Assembly: GCA_021324185.1 (NCBI GenBank)
Contig: JAJPJN010000056.1
Location: 1 to 64,000, forward strand
Source: Terriglobia bacterium
Lineage (GTDB): Bacteria > Acidobacteriota > Terriglobia > Bryobacterales > Bryobacteraceae
Direction: 5' to 3'
DNA length: 64,000 nt
Shown here one piece after another: positions 25,938 to 35,349 of the stretch. Position 1 is the first letter of the stretch. Each line of letters begins with the position of its first letter. The translations under genes were made by a program, and so were the position numbers. Below the pieces are notes generated by a model, which was not told where the DNA came from, made no database searches, and was given only the letters and a program-made list of their open reading frames with translations.

Positions 25938-26883
25938 GCTCCCGGATCCTCGACTCGAACGGAGCTTGGAAGAGGTCGACCTTGATCTACGAGAGGGCCG
26001 GTTCCAGCGCTGGCTGTCGTTAATTGCCGGTCTGTCCAGCATATTGAGCGGTGTGGAGGTCGCCTACGAGCACTACAAGGGAAGTTACAGCCGCCGCATC
26101 ATGTACACGCCGGTAATCCTGAGTGGCGCACTCGCTCTGGGAGGAGTATCTGGTTTTTTCAGCCGGCGCGCAGCAAAAACAGTGCTACCTGCCCTCTCTG
26201 TGGTGACACTTGCGGATGGCGTCACCGGCTTCTATTTCCACGTGCGTGGGATTCAGCGAAAGCCAGGCGGCTGGCGGCTGCCAATTGTAAACATGATCAT
26301 GGGACCGCCGATTTTTGCTCCGTTGCTGTTTGGTGTGAGCGCCTATCTCGGTTTCCTCGCGTCTTTCCTCCGCCGCAGTGAGCAGCCCGACCGTGGCGTC
26401 CTGCCGCGTCCAGCCCACCCGCAGCATTGGGCCACCCGGTTGACGCACGAGCACGAGCCAATTACCTGGTCCCAGGATCTGCGGGAAGGCCGTTTTCAGA
26501 AGCAGATGGCCATGGCTACTGTTATCTCGGCTTTCTTTAGCGGCTTTGAAGCCTGGTACTCACATTACAAAAACAACTTCCGCTACAAGGTGCAGTGGAC
26601 GCCCATCATCATCGCGCCCATGTTAATGATCGCGGGAGTAGGTGCCGTGAAAAGCCGTCGCGCGGCGCACACCTGGCTGCCCGCTGTTTCCGCTCTGGCA
26701 ATGGTCAATGGAGGCGTAGGTTTCGGCTATCACATACGCGGTGTGTTGCGGCGGCCAGGTGGCTTGAAAAAGCCGATTTACAACATTATTTACGGGCCGC
26801 CACTATTTGCGCCATTGCTGTTTGCGGCCAGTGGGTTCCTGGGATTACTCGCAAGCCTGCTTCGAAGAGAGAAACGGAAATGA
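25930..26883 (+). CDS. Membrane protein made of two tandem repeats
   Basis: About 317 residues. Two copies of a unit of about 130 residues are visible: DLREGRFQRWLSLIAGLSSI to FLASFLRR, and DLREGRFQKQMAMATVISAF to LLASLLRREKR. Each has four hydrophobic segments and shares SGxExxYxHYK, TPxI, a RRAA motif, a HxRGxxRxPGG loop, and GPPxFAPLLF. The GTG at 25930 with GGAGGA 6 bases before it is taken as start; it overlaps the previous stop. No function is known. The next two genes encode a gluconate-dehydrogenase-type pair, so it may act as a membrane anchor or electron-transfer partner; no haem motif is seen. Confidence 0.7.
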   Translation: MAELPDPRLERSLEEVDLDLREGRFQRWLSLIAGLSSILSGVEVAYEHYKGSYSRRIMYTPVILSGALALGGVSGFFSRRAAKTVLPALSVVTLADGVTGFYFHVRGIQRKPGGWRLPIVNMIMGPPIFAPLLFGVSAYLGFLASFLRRSEQPDRGVLPRPAHPQHWATRLTHEHEPITWSQDLREGRFQKQMAMATVISAFFSGFEAWYSHYKNNFRYKVQWTPIIIAPMLMIAGVGAVKSRRAAHTWLPAVSALAMVNGGVGFGYHIRGVLRRPGGLKKPIYNIIYGPPLFAPLLFAASGFLGLLASLLRREKRK

Positions 26884-27653
26884 ACTATCAGAACGCTCAA
26901 GGAGACAGACGTCCGGTTGACCCACGCACGGGCAAACCAATCGGACCCATGGCTCAGCCCGGATACTATCCGGGTTTCAGCACTCTCAGTCAGCAGAAAT
27001 TTTGGGATGCGAAGACGCGCGATGTAGTTTTGGATCGCGTGAACAACGTTCCGCCTATCCGCTTCTTTAGTCCAGAGGAGGCCAAGCTCCTGGAGGCGAT
27101 CTGCGATCGCGTGCTTCCGCAGGACGACCGCGATCAAGCACACAAAATTCCCATAGTGCCGCAGATCGATAAGCGGCTTTACGAGAACTCGCACGATGGC
27201 TATCGCTACGTAGATATGCCGCCCGATCGTGACGCATTCCGGTTAGGTCTGCGCGGTATTCAAGAAATCGCGCAGCAGCAGTATGGTAGTGGGTTTCTGG
27301 ATCTCGGCCCGCGAGAACAGGACGAAATTCTTCAATCATTGCACGATGGCAAACCGTCTGCGGGTCATGAAATCTGGAAGAAAATGGCAGTCCACCATTT
27401 TTGGCTCATGCTAGTTTCCGATTGCGCGGAGGCCTACTACTCGCATCCTTGGGCGTGGGACGAAATTGGCTTCGGCGGCCCGGCTTACCCGCGTGCCTAT
27501 ATGCGTTTGGAGCGTGGTGAAGCGGAGCCGTGGGAATCGGAAGAGGAGCGCTATGAGTGGGAACCTCCCGCCAACTCGCTTTCCGGGAAATACGAATTGG
27601 TGGCCGGACGGGTAGAGCATTTTGGCTCGCCCGCTCAAGGAGGAACACATTGA
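26880..27653 (+). CDS. Gluconate 2-dehydrogenase subunit 3-type protein
   Basis: 257 residues. The core RFFSPEEAKLLEAICDRVLPQD, IPIVPQIDKRL, FRLGLRGIQEIAQQQYGSGF and MLVSDCAEAYYSHPWAWDEIGF is typical of the small subunit of membrane-bound GMC dehydrogenases such as gluconate and fructose dehydrogenase. There is no obvious signal peptide; in related complexes the large subunit or small subunit is exported by Tat as a pair. It starts at ATG 26880, overlapping the previous gene, and ends overlapping the TTG start of the GMC subunit by 4 bases. Confidence 0.85.
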   Translation: MNYQNAQGDRRPVDPRTGKPIGPMAQPGYYPGFSTLSQQKFWDAKTRDVVLDRVNNVPPIRFFSPEEAKLLEAICDRVLPQDDRDQAHKIPIVPQIDKRLYENSHDGYRYVDMPPDRDAFRLGLRGIQEIAQQQYGSGFLDLGPREQDEILQSLHDGKPSAGHEIWKKMAVHHFWLMLVSDCAEAYYSHPWAWDEIGFGGPAYPRAYMRLERGEAEPWESEEERYEWEPPANSLSGKYELVAGRVEHFGSPAQGGTH

Positions 27654-29389
27654 AAGCGCCGCTTTGGGGAGAGTTCCGGTCTCAGAAGCGTAAATCGCAC
27701 ATGCTCGGCCCCATCCAGCGGATCGAGACACCCATGCACCGGTTCCCGGAGGGCGAAGAGGTGGATTACGTCATTGTGGGAGTGGGTGCTGGTGGCGGTG
27801 TTGTCTTGCAACGGCTAGCGCGGGCGGGATTTCGGGTGATCGGCTTCGATGCCGGACCGTTTTGGGATACCGAGCGCGATTGGGTCAGTGATGAAAAGGG
27901 CGCTCATAACCTCTATTGGAATGATCTCCGTATTACAGCCGGCCAGCATCCATTAGCATTCGGCGCGAATAACAGCGGGAAGGGTGTGGGCGGCGGCACA
28001 GTTCATTGGGCATCGTTTGCACCGCGGCTGCACCCTTCAGATTTCCGCATTCGTTCGGAAGACGGTGTTGGTTTTGATTGGCCCATTACTTATTCGGACT
28101 TGAAGCCCTACTACGAGCTCCTCGAACTGGAATTGCCTGTCTCAGGACCGTCGTATTTTCCATGGGGCGATCCTCATGGATATCCATACGCGCCGCACCC
28201 GATGGGCGGCGTTGGCGACGTGCTGATCCAAGGTTGCACAAAACTCGGTATCCGGGTTTCAGCCGGCGGACCCGTCGCAATTCTGGAAGGTTCGCGAGCG
28301 GACCGGCCCCACTGTATTTATCGTGGTTTTTGCATACAGGGATGCAAGGTAGGCGCCAAAGCCAGCACCCTCATCACCCATGTGCCGGACGCAATCGGGA
28401 ATGGCGCCGAGATCCGCGCAAACTGCATGGTTTCGCGTATTCACTTAGGCGAGAATCGCCGCGTTACTGGGGTAAGCTATTTTGATCCGGAAGGGCGTGA
28501 GCATTTTCAGAAAGCGAAAGCCGTGATCGTAGCCGGCTATTCCATCGAGACACCTCGCCTTTTACTGAATTCCGCTTGTCCGGGCTTTGAGAATGGGCTT
28601 GCGAATTCCAGCGATTGCGTGGGCCGCTACCTGATGGCACAAGCAGGTAATGTCGTGCTCGGGCGTTTCGAGGAACTGGTCCGAATGTACAAAGCGCCGC
28701 CGGCTCATGCCTTGACTGAAGAATTCTACGAAACCGATCCCAAGCGCGGGTTTGCGCGCGGTTTCGCTATCCAGACAGTGGGCCCTTTGCCGATTGCGTT
28801 TTCCAAGCAGATGATGACCGCCAAAGGCGCGTGGGGATGGGGCCTGCGCAGCGTGATGATGGATTACAATCACTGGGCCGCTTTCGGGTTTCTGGGAGAG
28901 ATTCTGCCTAATGCCGAAAACCGCGTGCAGTTGGCGGAGGAAAAAGATCAGTTCGGTATCCCGATCGCCAAGGTCACGTTCAACCTTTATGACAACGACA
29001 AGAAGCTGATCGAATACGGCAAGAACAAAACCATGGAGGTAATGTGGGCAGCGGGAGCACAAGAAGTTGTGCAGGAGGCCCGGTATGCCCACCTGGTCGG
29101 AGCGGCTCGCATGGGCGACGATCCTGCCACTTCGGTGGTTGACCAATTTGGCCGTACCCACGACATTACCAACCTCTTCATCTGCGACGGAAGCATAATG
29201 CCGACACAAGGCTCGGCCAATCCAGGTCTGACGATCATGGCGCTCGCTGCTCGTGTGGCCGATTGCCTCATCTCTCAGGGAGAGAAAATCTTCAACTCGA
29301 ATGAGCGAGACATGCAACGACCCCCTATGCGGCGCGACTTATCTCCGCCGGATACGTGGGGACACGGCATGCCCACATTTAGTTCTTAG
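27650..29389 (+). CDS. GMC-family dehydrogenase, large subunit
   Basis: About 579 residues. The FAD motif is VDYVIVGVGAGGGVVLQRLA, followed by GVGGGTVHWASFAPRLHPSDF and the C-terminal signature HLVGAARMGDDPATSVVDQF and STIMPTQGSANPGLTIMALA-like end (GSIMPTQGSANPGLT). This is the catalytic flavoprotein of a gluconate/fructose/sorbitol-dehydrogenase-like complex. The TTG at 27650 is the best start: AGGAGG lies 8 bases upstream and it overlaps the stop of the small subunit. The usual third, multihaem cytochrome c subunit is not seen in this run; electrons may go to another carrier. The sugar substrate is unknown. Confidence 0.9.
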   Translation: MKAPLWGEFRSQKRKSHMLGPIQRIETPMHRFPEGEEVDYVIVGVGAGGGVVLQRLARAGFRVIGFDAGPFWDTERDWVSDEKGAHNLYWNDLRITAGQHPLAFGANNSGKGVGGGTVHWASFAPRLHPSDFRIRSEDGVGFDWPITYSDLKPYYELLELELPVSGPSYFPWGDPHGYPYAPHPMGGVGDVLIQGCTKLGIRVSAGGPVAILEGSRADRPHCIYRGFCIQGCKVGAKASTLITHVPDAIGNGAEIRANCMVSRIHLGENRRVTGVSYFDPEGREHFQKAKAVIVAGYSIETPRLLLNSACPGFENGLANSSDCVGRYLMAQAGNVVLGRFEELVRMYKAPPAHALTEEFYETDPKRGFARGFAIQTVGPLPIAFSKQMMTAKGAWGWGLRSVMMDYNHWAAFGFLGEILPNAENRVQLAEEKDQFGIPIAKVTFNLYDNDKKLIEYGKNKTMEVMWAAGAQEVVQEARYAHLVGAARMGDDPATSVVDQFGRTHDITNLFICDGSIMPTQGSANPGLTIMALAARVADCLISQGEKIFNSNERDMQRPPMRRDLSPPDTWGHGMPTFSS

Positions 29390-29454
29390 GCTTAGCAGTT
29401 ATGCAAACTAACGATGAACGATGACATTTCCGCTTGGAGGTAAAGAAAACGTCT

Positions 29455-29806
29455 ATGAACCTTGGCAAATTTGCGATCACGACCATTCGGGTTGCTTTAC
29501 CGCTTTTTGCGCAGAGGGAAGAACCGTTGATCAGCGGCTGGAGCGGTCAGCCAATGTGTTTGCAGAGATTATGGCTGCGCCTGATAAGGGCATTCCGCGA
29601 GACCTATTCGACCAGGCAGAGTGCACCATCATCATTGCTGGTTTGAAAGCGGGAGGGTTCATCGTCGGCGCTAAATATGGAAAAGAATTTATCACCTGTC
29701 GAAAGAAGGGCGGCGTAGGATGGTCGACACCGGGTGCAGTTATCGTCGAAGGCGGTAGTTTTGGTTTTCAAATCGGCGCATGAGACAGCGACGTAGTGAT
29801 GTTGGT
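29455..29806 (+). pseudogene. SYLF-domain (Ysc84-type) lipid-binding protein, broken
   Basis: An ATG at 29455 opens a signal-peptide-like start (MNLGKFAITT, VALPLFA), then a frame change near 29540 joins RLERSANVFAEIMAAPDKGI, PRDLFDQAECTIIIAGLKAG and GFIVGAKYGKEFITCRKKGG with WSTPGAVIVEGGSFGFQIGA. A TGA follows, yet the same frame goes on with DSDVVMLVMND, which is the next conserved block of SYLF proteins. The gene then ends abruptly where transposase sequence begins at about 29806. It therefore has a frameshift, a stop and an IS630 junction, and is not functional. SYLF proteins bind phosphoinositide-like lipids or are secreted; the role in bacteria is unclear. Confidence 0.8.
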
Positions 29807-30095
29807 GATGAATGATGCCAGAGTCCATGTGGACCGCTGGCTCAAGCGCCATCGTAATGTCCAGCTTCACTTCACGCCCACTTACGCATCATGGTTGAAT
29901 CCAATCGAATGCTGGTTCAGTATTCTCGGCCGGCAGGCGCTCCGCGGCGCCGGTTTCACTTCGCCTCGCCAACTACGACAAGCTATCGACAACTTTGTCT
30001 CCGTCTATAACTCGACGGTTGCGCCATTCGAGTGGAAAAAAGCCGTTGTCTTCCCTCCTAAACCCAAATCTAAGTACTCTGATTTATGCAAGTAG
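29807..30095 (+). mobile_element. IS630-family transposase, C-terminal remnant
   Basis: The frame reads DARVHVDRWLKRHRNVQLHF, TPTYASWLNPIECWFSILGR, and QLRQAIDNFVSVYNSTVAPF, ending KSKYSDLCK. It carries the third acidic residue of the DDE triad (NPIECWFS, Glu). The first two catalytic Asp residues and the N-terminal HTH are absent, so this is only the last third of the gene. It is fused in frame to the end of the SYLF remnant. The element's right end should be within the following 150 bases, but no terminal inverted repeat partner is available in the window. Confidence 0.88.
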
Positions 30096-30262
30096 GTACT
30101 AGCATCCATGCTGTTCAGCGATCTGCCGCATGCGCCTGCCAGGTTCAGGAGCTAAACGCCCCCGTATATAGCGGCGGTATAACCGCTTGAGAAGAACTCA
30201 AATGGCCAAGCCTTCTGGAGGGCGTGTGTCGCTGCATTTTGGGATGAATGGGTGTGTGCTGA

Positions 30263-31648
30263 TTAAACGGGTAGAAAAAGATAAAATGTCGAGCCGCGCC
30301 GGGGCGTGCTTTCCACCTGGATGTAGCCTTCATGCCGCTCAGCCAGATATCGCGCGATAGTTAGGCCCAGGCCAACGCCGCCCGTCTTCCGCGAGCGATC
30401 CCTCGACGCCCGGTAGAAGCGGTCAAAAATATGCGGCAGATCGTCTTGCAGAATACCAATGCCCGTGTCGCGCACGCTAATTACCGCCATGCGAGGCTTC
30501 GTTGAACCGTCTAAGCTCAACTGTACAAAGATCCCGCCCGGCTTTGGGGTGTATTTGATCGCGTTGTCGAGCAGAATCAGAACAATCCTCCGCAGGTCTG
30601 CAGGATCTCCTAACAGGATGCACTCTTGAGGTATTTGTACATTTAGGCTCAGCCCCGCCACATCGGCCATCACGCGGATCTCCTCGCAGGCTTCGCGCAG
30701 AACCTCAGCGGCGTCGATCAGCTCACGGAGAGGAGCATCGGTTTCTGAGTCCGCTCGTGCCAACAGTAAGAGGTCATCAATCAATCGCGTCATTTCGTTT
30801 GCCTGGGTCAGAACGACCTCCCAGGCCTTCTCGTGTTCCGCGGGCGTTCGGCTCTTAGCACGCGTCACTTCAGCCGTTGTACGCACAATAGCGACTGGGG
30901 TGCGCAGCTCATGGGAAGCATCCGCTGTAAATCGTGTAATCCTTTCGAAGGCAGACTCTAAACGGGCAAGCATTGCATTTAAGGTGTCAGCGAGGCGGTC
31001 TAACTCGTCACTTGTGCCGCGGGAGGGTAAGCGATCTGTAAGGTTGTGCGCGCTGATACTTTGGGCCCTCATCACCAGTTCGTCGACAGGGCGTAGCGCC
31101 CGCCCACTCATCCAATAACCTCCGAGAGAAGCCGCGAGCATCAATAAAGGACTGCCGAGCAATACGGTCCAGGCGAGTAAATTCTGCACGCTTTGGAACT
31201 CGGTGAGAGATAACCCGATCTGCACTAGGCCGATACTCAGCGGAGCCGACAGAATTCGAATCGGCGCACCGCGCACGATTGCCGTCGAGAGGCTTCCGTT
31301 TTCGGGCAACGTTTCGGGATTGGGGGCGATGACATTCCAGGCGCGTGTTCCCGGTGAGCGATAAATCCACTCGCCTGCAGCGGACCGGATTCGTATAAGA
31401 GAGGTGGCCGCTACTGCGTCAATGTCCTCAGCTATTTCTTGAGTAAGATTGGACTCGTCTCCTTCATGGCTCTGTTGCTGCAAGTAGTAACGCACGGCAG
31501 CGAGACGGGAACGAAGCTCTCGATCGACTGTGTGACGGATACTGTGCACCAACGCAAACCACACGCCGGCCGTAAAGAGAACCAAGGCTGCCCCGAGAGT
31601 CGCTGCATACCAAAACGTAAGGCGAGAGCGAATCGAGAAGTTCCGCAC
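30263..31648 (-). CDS. Sensor histidine kinase, CusS/QseC type
   Basis: About 461 residues. Two membrane helices (residues about 9-35, FWYAATLGAALVLFTAGVWF, and 155-180) flank a periplasmic sensor of about 115 residues. A HAMP linker follows, then the phosphoacceptor box FTADASHELRTPVAIVRTTA, the N box LLDNAIKYTP, and the G boxes DTGIGI and GGVGLGLTIA. The GTG at 31648 is chosen: it lies 1 base after the stop of the response regulator gene. Metal or envelope-stress sensing is common in this group, and the PepSY and RND genes nearby fit, but the signal is unknown. Confidence 0.93.
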   Translation of the reverse strand: MRNFSIRSRLTFWYAATLGAALVLFTAGVWFALVHSIRHTVDRELRSRLAAVRYYLQQQSHEGDESNLTQEIAEDIDAVAATSLIRIRSAAGEWIYRSPGTRAWNVIAPNPETLPENGSLSTAIVRGAPIRILSAPLSIGLVQIGLSLTEFQSVQNLLAWTVLLGSPLLMLAASLGGYWMSGRALRPVDELVMRAQSISAHNLTDRLPSRGTSDELDRLADTLNAMLARLESAFERITRFTADASHELRTPVAIVRTTAEVTRAKSRTPAEHEKAWEVVLTQANEMTRLIDDLLLLARADSETDAPLRELIDAAEVLREACEEIRVMADVAGLSLNVQIPQECILLGDPADLRRIVLILLDNAIKYTPKPGGIFVQLSLDGSTKPRMAVISVRDTGIGILQDDLPHIFDRFYRASRDRSRKTGGVGLGLTIARYLAERHEGYIQVESTPRRGSTFYLFLPV

Positions 31649-31649
31649 A

Positions 31650-32318
31650 TCAGTCCCGCAGAATGTACCCGTAGCCACGCACGGTGTGGATCAGCTTCTG
31701 GGGCCGTCCGGCGTCGAGTTTGTCACGAAGGCTTTTTATGTAGACGTCCACGGTATTAGCAGCCACGTCTTCCTCGAAGCCCCATACCGCTTCAATGATC
31801 ATCGACCGGGATACGGCTCGTCCTGCCCGCCGCAACAGACATTCCAGCACGCGAAATTCCGTTGCAGTGAGGTCGATTTCCCGGCCGGCTCGAGCAACCA
31901 CATGGGATCCCGGATCGAGCGTCAGGTCTCCCACTTGCAAAACGGCAATGGCAGGCCGCGAGGCGCGCCGGGAAAGGGCGCGAAGGCGTGCTAGGAGGAC
32001 ACTCAGCGCAAACGGCTTCACCAGATAATCGTCAGCTCCCGCGTCCAAACCTTTTACAATGTCACCCGGCGCGTCGCGCGCCGTGAGCATTAAAATGGGC
32101 ACTTGGTTGCCCGACTTCCGGACGCGTCTGGCGAGATCGATTCCATTCAAGCCAGGTAGCATGACGTCCAGAACCACCGCATCGAGCCGAGCGGTCTCCA
32201 ACGCGGCTAACGCTTCCAGGCCGTCCCGTACCAACGTTACCGTATGGTTTTCTTCTCTCAACCCCTGTGCAACTACAGGGCCCAAGAATGGATCATCTTC
32301 AACGAGCAGAATCCACAT
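31650..32318 (-). CDS. OmpR-family response regulator
   Basis: 222 residues from the ATG at 32318 (MWILLVEDDPFLGP), a better start than 32351 because the receiver fold begins at once. The acidic pocket is ED, the phosphorylated Asp is in DAVVLDVMLPGLNG, the Thr in LMLTARD and the Lys in YLVKPF. The winged helix C-terminus shows DLTATEFRVLECLLRRAGRAV and HTVRGYGYILRD. It is first in a two-gene operon with the kinase. The PepSY-like gene and the efflux genes on the opposite strand are plausible targets. The region 32319-33090 between them holds no gene that I can support. Confidence 0.94.
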   Translation of the reverse strand: MWILLVEDDPFLGPVVAQGLREENHTVTLVRDGLEALAALETARLDAVVLDVMLPGLNGIDLARRVRKSGNQVPILMLTARDAPGDIVKGLDAGADDYLVKPFALSVLLARLRALSRRASRPAIAVLQVGDLTLDPGSHVVARAGREIDLTATEFRVLECLLRRAGRAVSRSMIIEAVWGFEEDVAANTVDVYIKSLRDKLDAGRPQKLIHTVRGYGYILRD

Positions 32319-33090
32319 CGCTAAATTGCGCTGCTGCGACGGACCCAACATACCTCTTGATTATGCATTTAAGGATTGACAGGAACTGTCCCAATCGAGG
32401 AACGCCCGCAAGACTACTTCGGTGTTGCGATTCAATGGGAACCTGTGCCGCAGTCATTCCAGTGTCCCTGCGATACGCGGCGTGATTCTCGATTTCACAG
32501 TCGAAGGCAAGCGGCACTCGCTTAACATCCGCGGTTGTCCGCCTGCTGTATCGAGATTTTCAACCGCGCCTAGCCATACGTTCTGCAATCGAAGACGTTT
32601 CTCTCACGCGAGCCCCCGGTTGTGCAACGTTTGCGTCATCTGCCAAATCATGCGCGAGGTGTGCCTGGGCGCACTCTCCATGGTGCGTTTCCCGCACTTA
32701 CACTCGGTCTGTGAGGAGTCCGTAGTCCTTTCCCCGTTCCTGGGCGCCGTCTCTTTTGCCGTCAGCCGTGTGCGTTTGAGAACCGGGCTTCGCAGCTTCT
32801 TTCCGCCGTTTGTGCTGACGTCTTTCACAACTTCCAAATGCCGCGCTGCTCAAATGGATGCCGTCCTGAGAGGCCACCGTCTTTCTCTTCGCAGTGATGT
32901 CCTCGGACTTGAGTCCTGGCACCGTTGGCCCTTGCTAGAAGCGGAGTCATCGGAGCGCGATATGCGAACACAAGAATCGCAGCATGCTCATTTGTCACTA
33001 TGAATTCGCAAATGCTCTGTGCCGCACTCGCACGACATTCAGCAGTTCTTCAGAATCGAGCCGCATAGTAGTAACAAGGTGAAAAAATCA

Positions 33091-33540
33091 ATGAAAACGT
33101 GGTCGATTTTGGGCCTTTTTACGACATTAGGTCTCGTAGCGTTTGCAGCCGAAATCAAGATAAACATCCAGGACCTGCCGCCGGCAGTACAGAGGGCGAT
33201 GAAGGCGCAAACAAATGGCGCGACGATTCTGGGGGCGAGCAAAGAGCGCGAAGATGGCCGGATGACATACGAAGTGGAGACGCGGGTAAACAACAAGGGT
33301 CGCGATCTCACGTTCGCTGAAGACGGCACCCTGCTGGAAGTTGAACAGGAGGTCAATCTGGATAGCATCCCACCGAGGGCGAAAGATGCTATTCAGAGGC
33401 GCATCGGCGATGGAATTATCAAAAAAGTTGAGTCCGTCACGCGGGGGTCGCACGTCAGCTACGAGGCCCAGTTTACTAGGAACGGCAAGAATATGGAAGT
33501 TGCCGTGAATGCCGATGGCAGCCCTCATAAAGGGGATTGA
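33091..33540 (+). CDS. Secreted protein with two PepSY-like units
   Basis: 149 residues. A signal peptide, MKTWSILGLFTTLGLVAFAA, precedes two related units of about 60 residues: NIQDLPPAVQRAMKAQTNGA with YEVETRVNNKGRDLTFAEDG, and NLDSIPPRAKDAIQRRIGDG with YEAQFTRNGKNMEVAVNADG. This is the PepSY-like (beta-lactamase-inhibitor-like) arrangement. Such proteins often sit next to OmpR/kinase pairs, as here, and may modulate envelope processes. The ATG at 33091 is chosen for the signal peptide. The stop is followed by a repeat of GGGGATTGA. The 320 bases to the next gene hold nothing I can name. Confidence 0.75.
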   Translation: MKTWSILGLFTTLGLVAFAAEIKINIQDLPPAVQRAMKAQTNGATILGASKEREDGRMTYEVETRVNNKGRDLTFAEDGTLLEVEQEVNLDSIPPRAKDAIQRRIGDGIIKKVESVTRGSHVSYEAQFTRNGKNMEVAVNADGSPHKGD

Positions 33541-33860
33541 GGGGATTGAGCCGCCTGTTGTTTTCTTTTGAAGGTAGCAAACCACCACATGTTCAGAAGA
33601 CTTCTGACCGCCATTGCCGAAGTGCTCGTCCACTATGACGCTGGTGCGCTCAGCAACATCCGAACATCAGCATTTGGAGCCACCGCTGCTGTGGCATGTT
33701 CTTGTGACCAAACACACGGGAAATGTGAAGAGATATTGTTCCTTGCGCCTTCGTGAACCAGGATTGTTCTTATCCGATTGCTGCTGCTCTCCATTTTTCT
33801 CATTTGAATAGTTCCGTTTTCTTTGTGCGATAAACGGCAGCCTTCTGAAGAGTCTTACCA

Positions 33861-35342
33861 GTGATGGGAAAAGCGTCAATCAGCAGTCATCAAAGTCGTT
33901 TGCCGGATTTACTTGATGGAATGCCACGAACTACTTGCTTGCGCTGGCAGCCAACCCGAGGGTGGCGCAACATTTGGCCACAGACGATTGCCGTTGTAGC
34001 GCTGACAGCGTTATGCACCTTTGCTGCGCCGGGACAGGTTTCACTTCCGGCAGGCGAGCCTTCCTCTCACCCGAAAGTCATCGATTTACAAGAAGCTCTG
34101 CGTCTCGCGCGCGCCTATAGTCCGCAGTTTCAAACCGCCGCCGTCAACGCGCGAATTGCCCGCGAGAACCGGCTACAGGCCAAAGCCGCGCGGCTGCCGA
34201 CCGTGGATGCCTTGAATCAGTTCATCTATACCGAAGGCAACGGCACTCCCTCCGGAGTATTCGTCGCAAACGATGGCGTACATGTGTATAACGAACAGGC
34301 CATCGTCCGCGAAAATCTATTTTCGCTTGTCCGACGCGGCCAATCCAGGCAAGCTCAGGCGGCCGAGGCGGTCGCGCTCGCGCAAGAAGAAATCGCCTCG
34401 CGTGGCTTGGTGGTCACGGTTGCGCAGGACTACTACAATCTTGTCTCCGCGCAGCGCAAAATCGCTAATGCCACTCAATCGCTCGAGGAAGCCAAAAACT
34501 TTGTGGATATCACCCAGAAGCAGGAGACGGCCGGCGATGTCTCTCATGTCGATGTCGTAAAAGCTCAATTACAGTTCGAAACGCGATCGCGCGACCTAGA
34601 AAATGTCCAGCTCGCGGCCGATCAGGCGCGCCTTGCACTTGCTGTGCTCCTTTCCCCGGATTTCAATCAGAGTTTCACGGTTGTCGACGATCTTGCTAGC
34701 TTGCCGCCTTTGCGCTCTTGGGATGCTGTACAAGCCCTCGCGTTCCAGCAGAATCCCGAAATACGGAGCGCACAGGCAAGCTTGCGAGAAGCGCACTTTG
34801 CCACGACGGTGGCGCGTTACGGCTATTTGCCGTCTTTAGCTCTCACGTTTTACTACGGCATCGATGCCAATCAGTTTGCCGCGCGCACGTACCATGCTAC
34901 ACCTGGAATCAACCGGAGCAATCTGCCCAACAATTTGGTCCCCTATCGCCAGAATTTAGGTTACGCCGGCGATATCTCCCTCGATATTCCGGTCTGGAAC
35001 TGGGGAGCCATCAGGAGTAGAGTTCGCCAAGCCGAGTTTCGCCGCCAATTGGCCCAATTAAACCTCAGCTACGCCGAGCGCCAATTGCGCGCCAATCTAC
35101 GCTCCTTATTCAGACAGGCCGAAACCGCGCGGGATCAGGCGACTTCACTGCTGCGATCGCGAAACCTGGCGGCGGAAAATGTCCGGCTCACGCTGCTTCG
35201 CTACCAAGCCGGTGACGCGACCGCTTTGGAGGTAGTGACCGCAGAAGACTCTTCCGCCCTCGCGCGGAACGCCTATGACGACGGACTCGCCCGTTATCAT
35301 GTGGCGCTTGCCAATCTTCAGACGCTCACCGGGAGCATGTAA
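33861..35342 (+). CDS. Outer-membrane efflux channel, TolC family
   Basis: 493 residues. After a long, basic N-terminus comes a hydrophobic signal (TIAVVALTALCTFAAPGQV) and then the double repeat of the TolC fold: VIDLQEALRLARAYSPQFQT, long coiled-coil helices (QAQAAEAVALAQEEIASRGL), LPPLRSWDAVQALAFQQNPE, and a second set ending YQAGDATALEVVTAEDSSA. It forms the exit duct of the tripartite pump encoded with the next two genes. The start may lie further in (ATG at 33921) because the first 20 residues look unusual. Confidence 0.92.
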   Translation: MMGKASISSHQSRLPDLLDGMPRTTCLRWQPTRGWRNIWPQTIAVVALTALCTFAAPGQVSLPAGEPSSHPKVIDLQEALRLARAYSPQFQTAAVNARIARENRLQAKAARLPTVDALNQFIYTEGNGTPSGVFVANDGVHVYNEQAIVRENLFSLVRRGQSRQAQAAEAVALAQEEIASRGLVVTVAQDYYNLVSAQRKIANATQSLEEAKNFVDITQKQETAGDVSHVDVVKAQLQFETRSRDLENVQLAADQARLALAVLLSPDFNQSFTVVDDLASLPPLRSWDAVQALAFQQNPEIRSAQASLREAHFATTVARYGYLPSLALTFYYGIDANQFAARTYHATPGINRSNLPNNLVPYRQNLGYAGDISLDIPVWNWGAIRSRVRQAEFRRQLAQLNLSYAERQLRANLRSLFRQAETARDQATSLLRSRNLAAENVRLTLLRYQAGDATALEVVTAEDSSALARNAYDDGLARYHVALANLQTLTGSM

Positions 35343-35349
35343 GAGCGCT

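Noticed and set aside
32422-33003. A 193-codon plus-strand open frame
   Set aside because: Rich in Cys, Ser and Arg with no recognisable domain or signal, no good ribosome site, and typical of a chance frame in GC-rich DNA.
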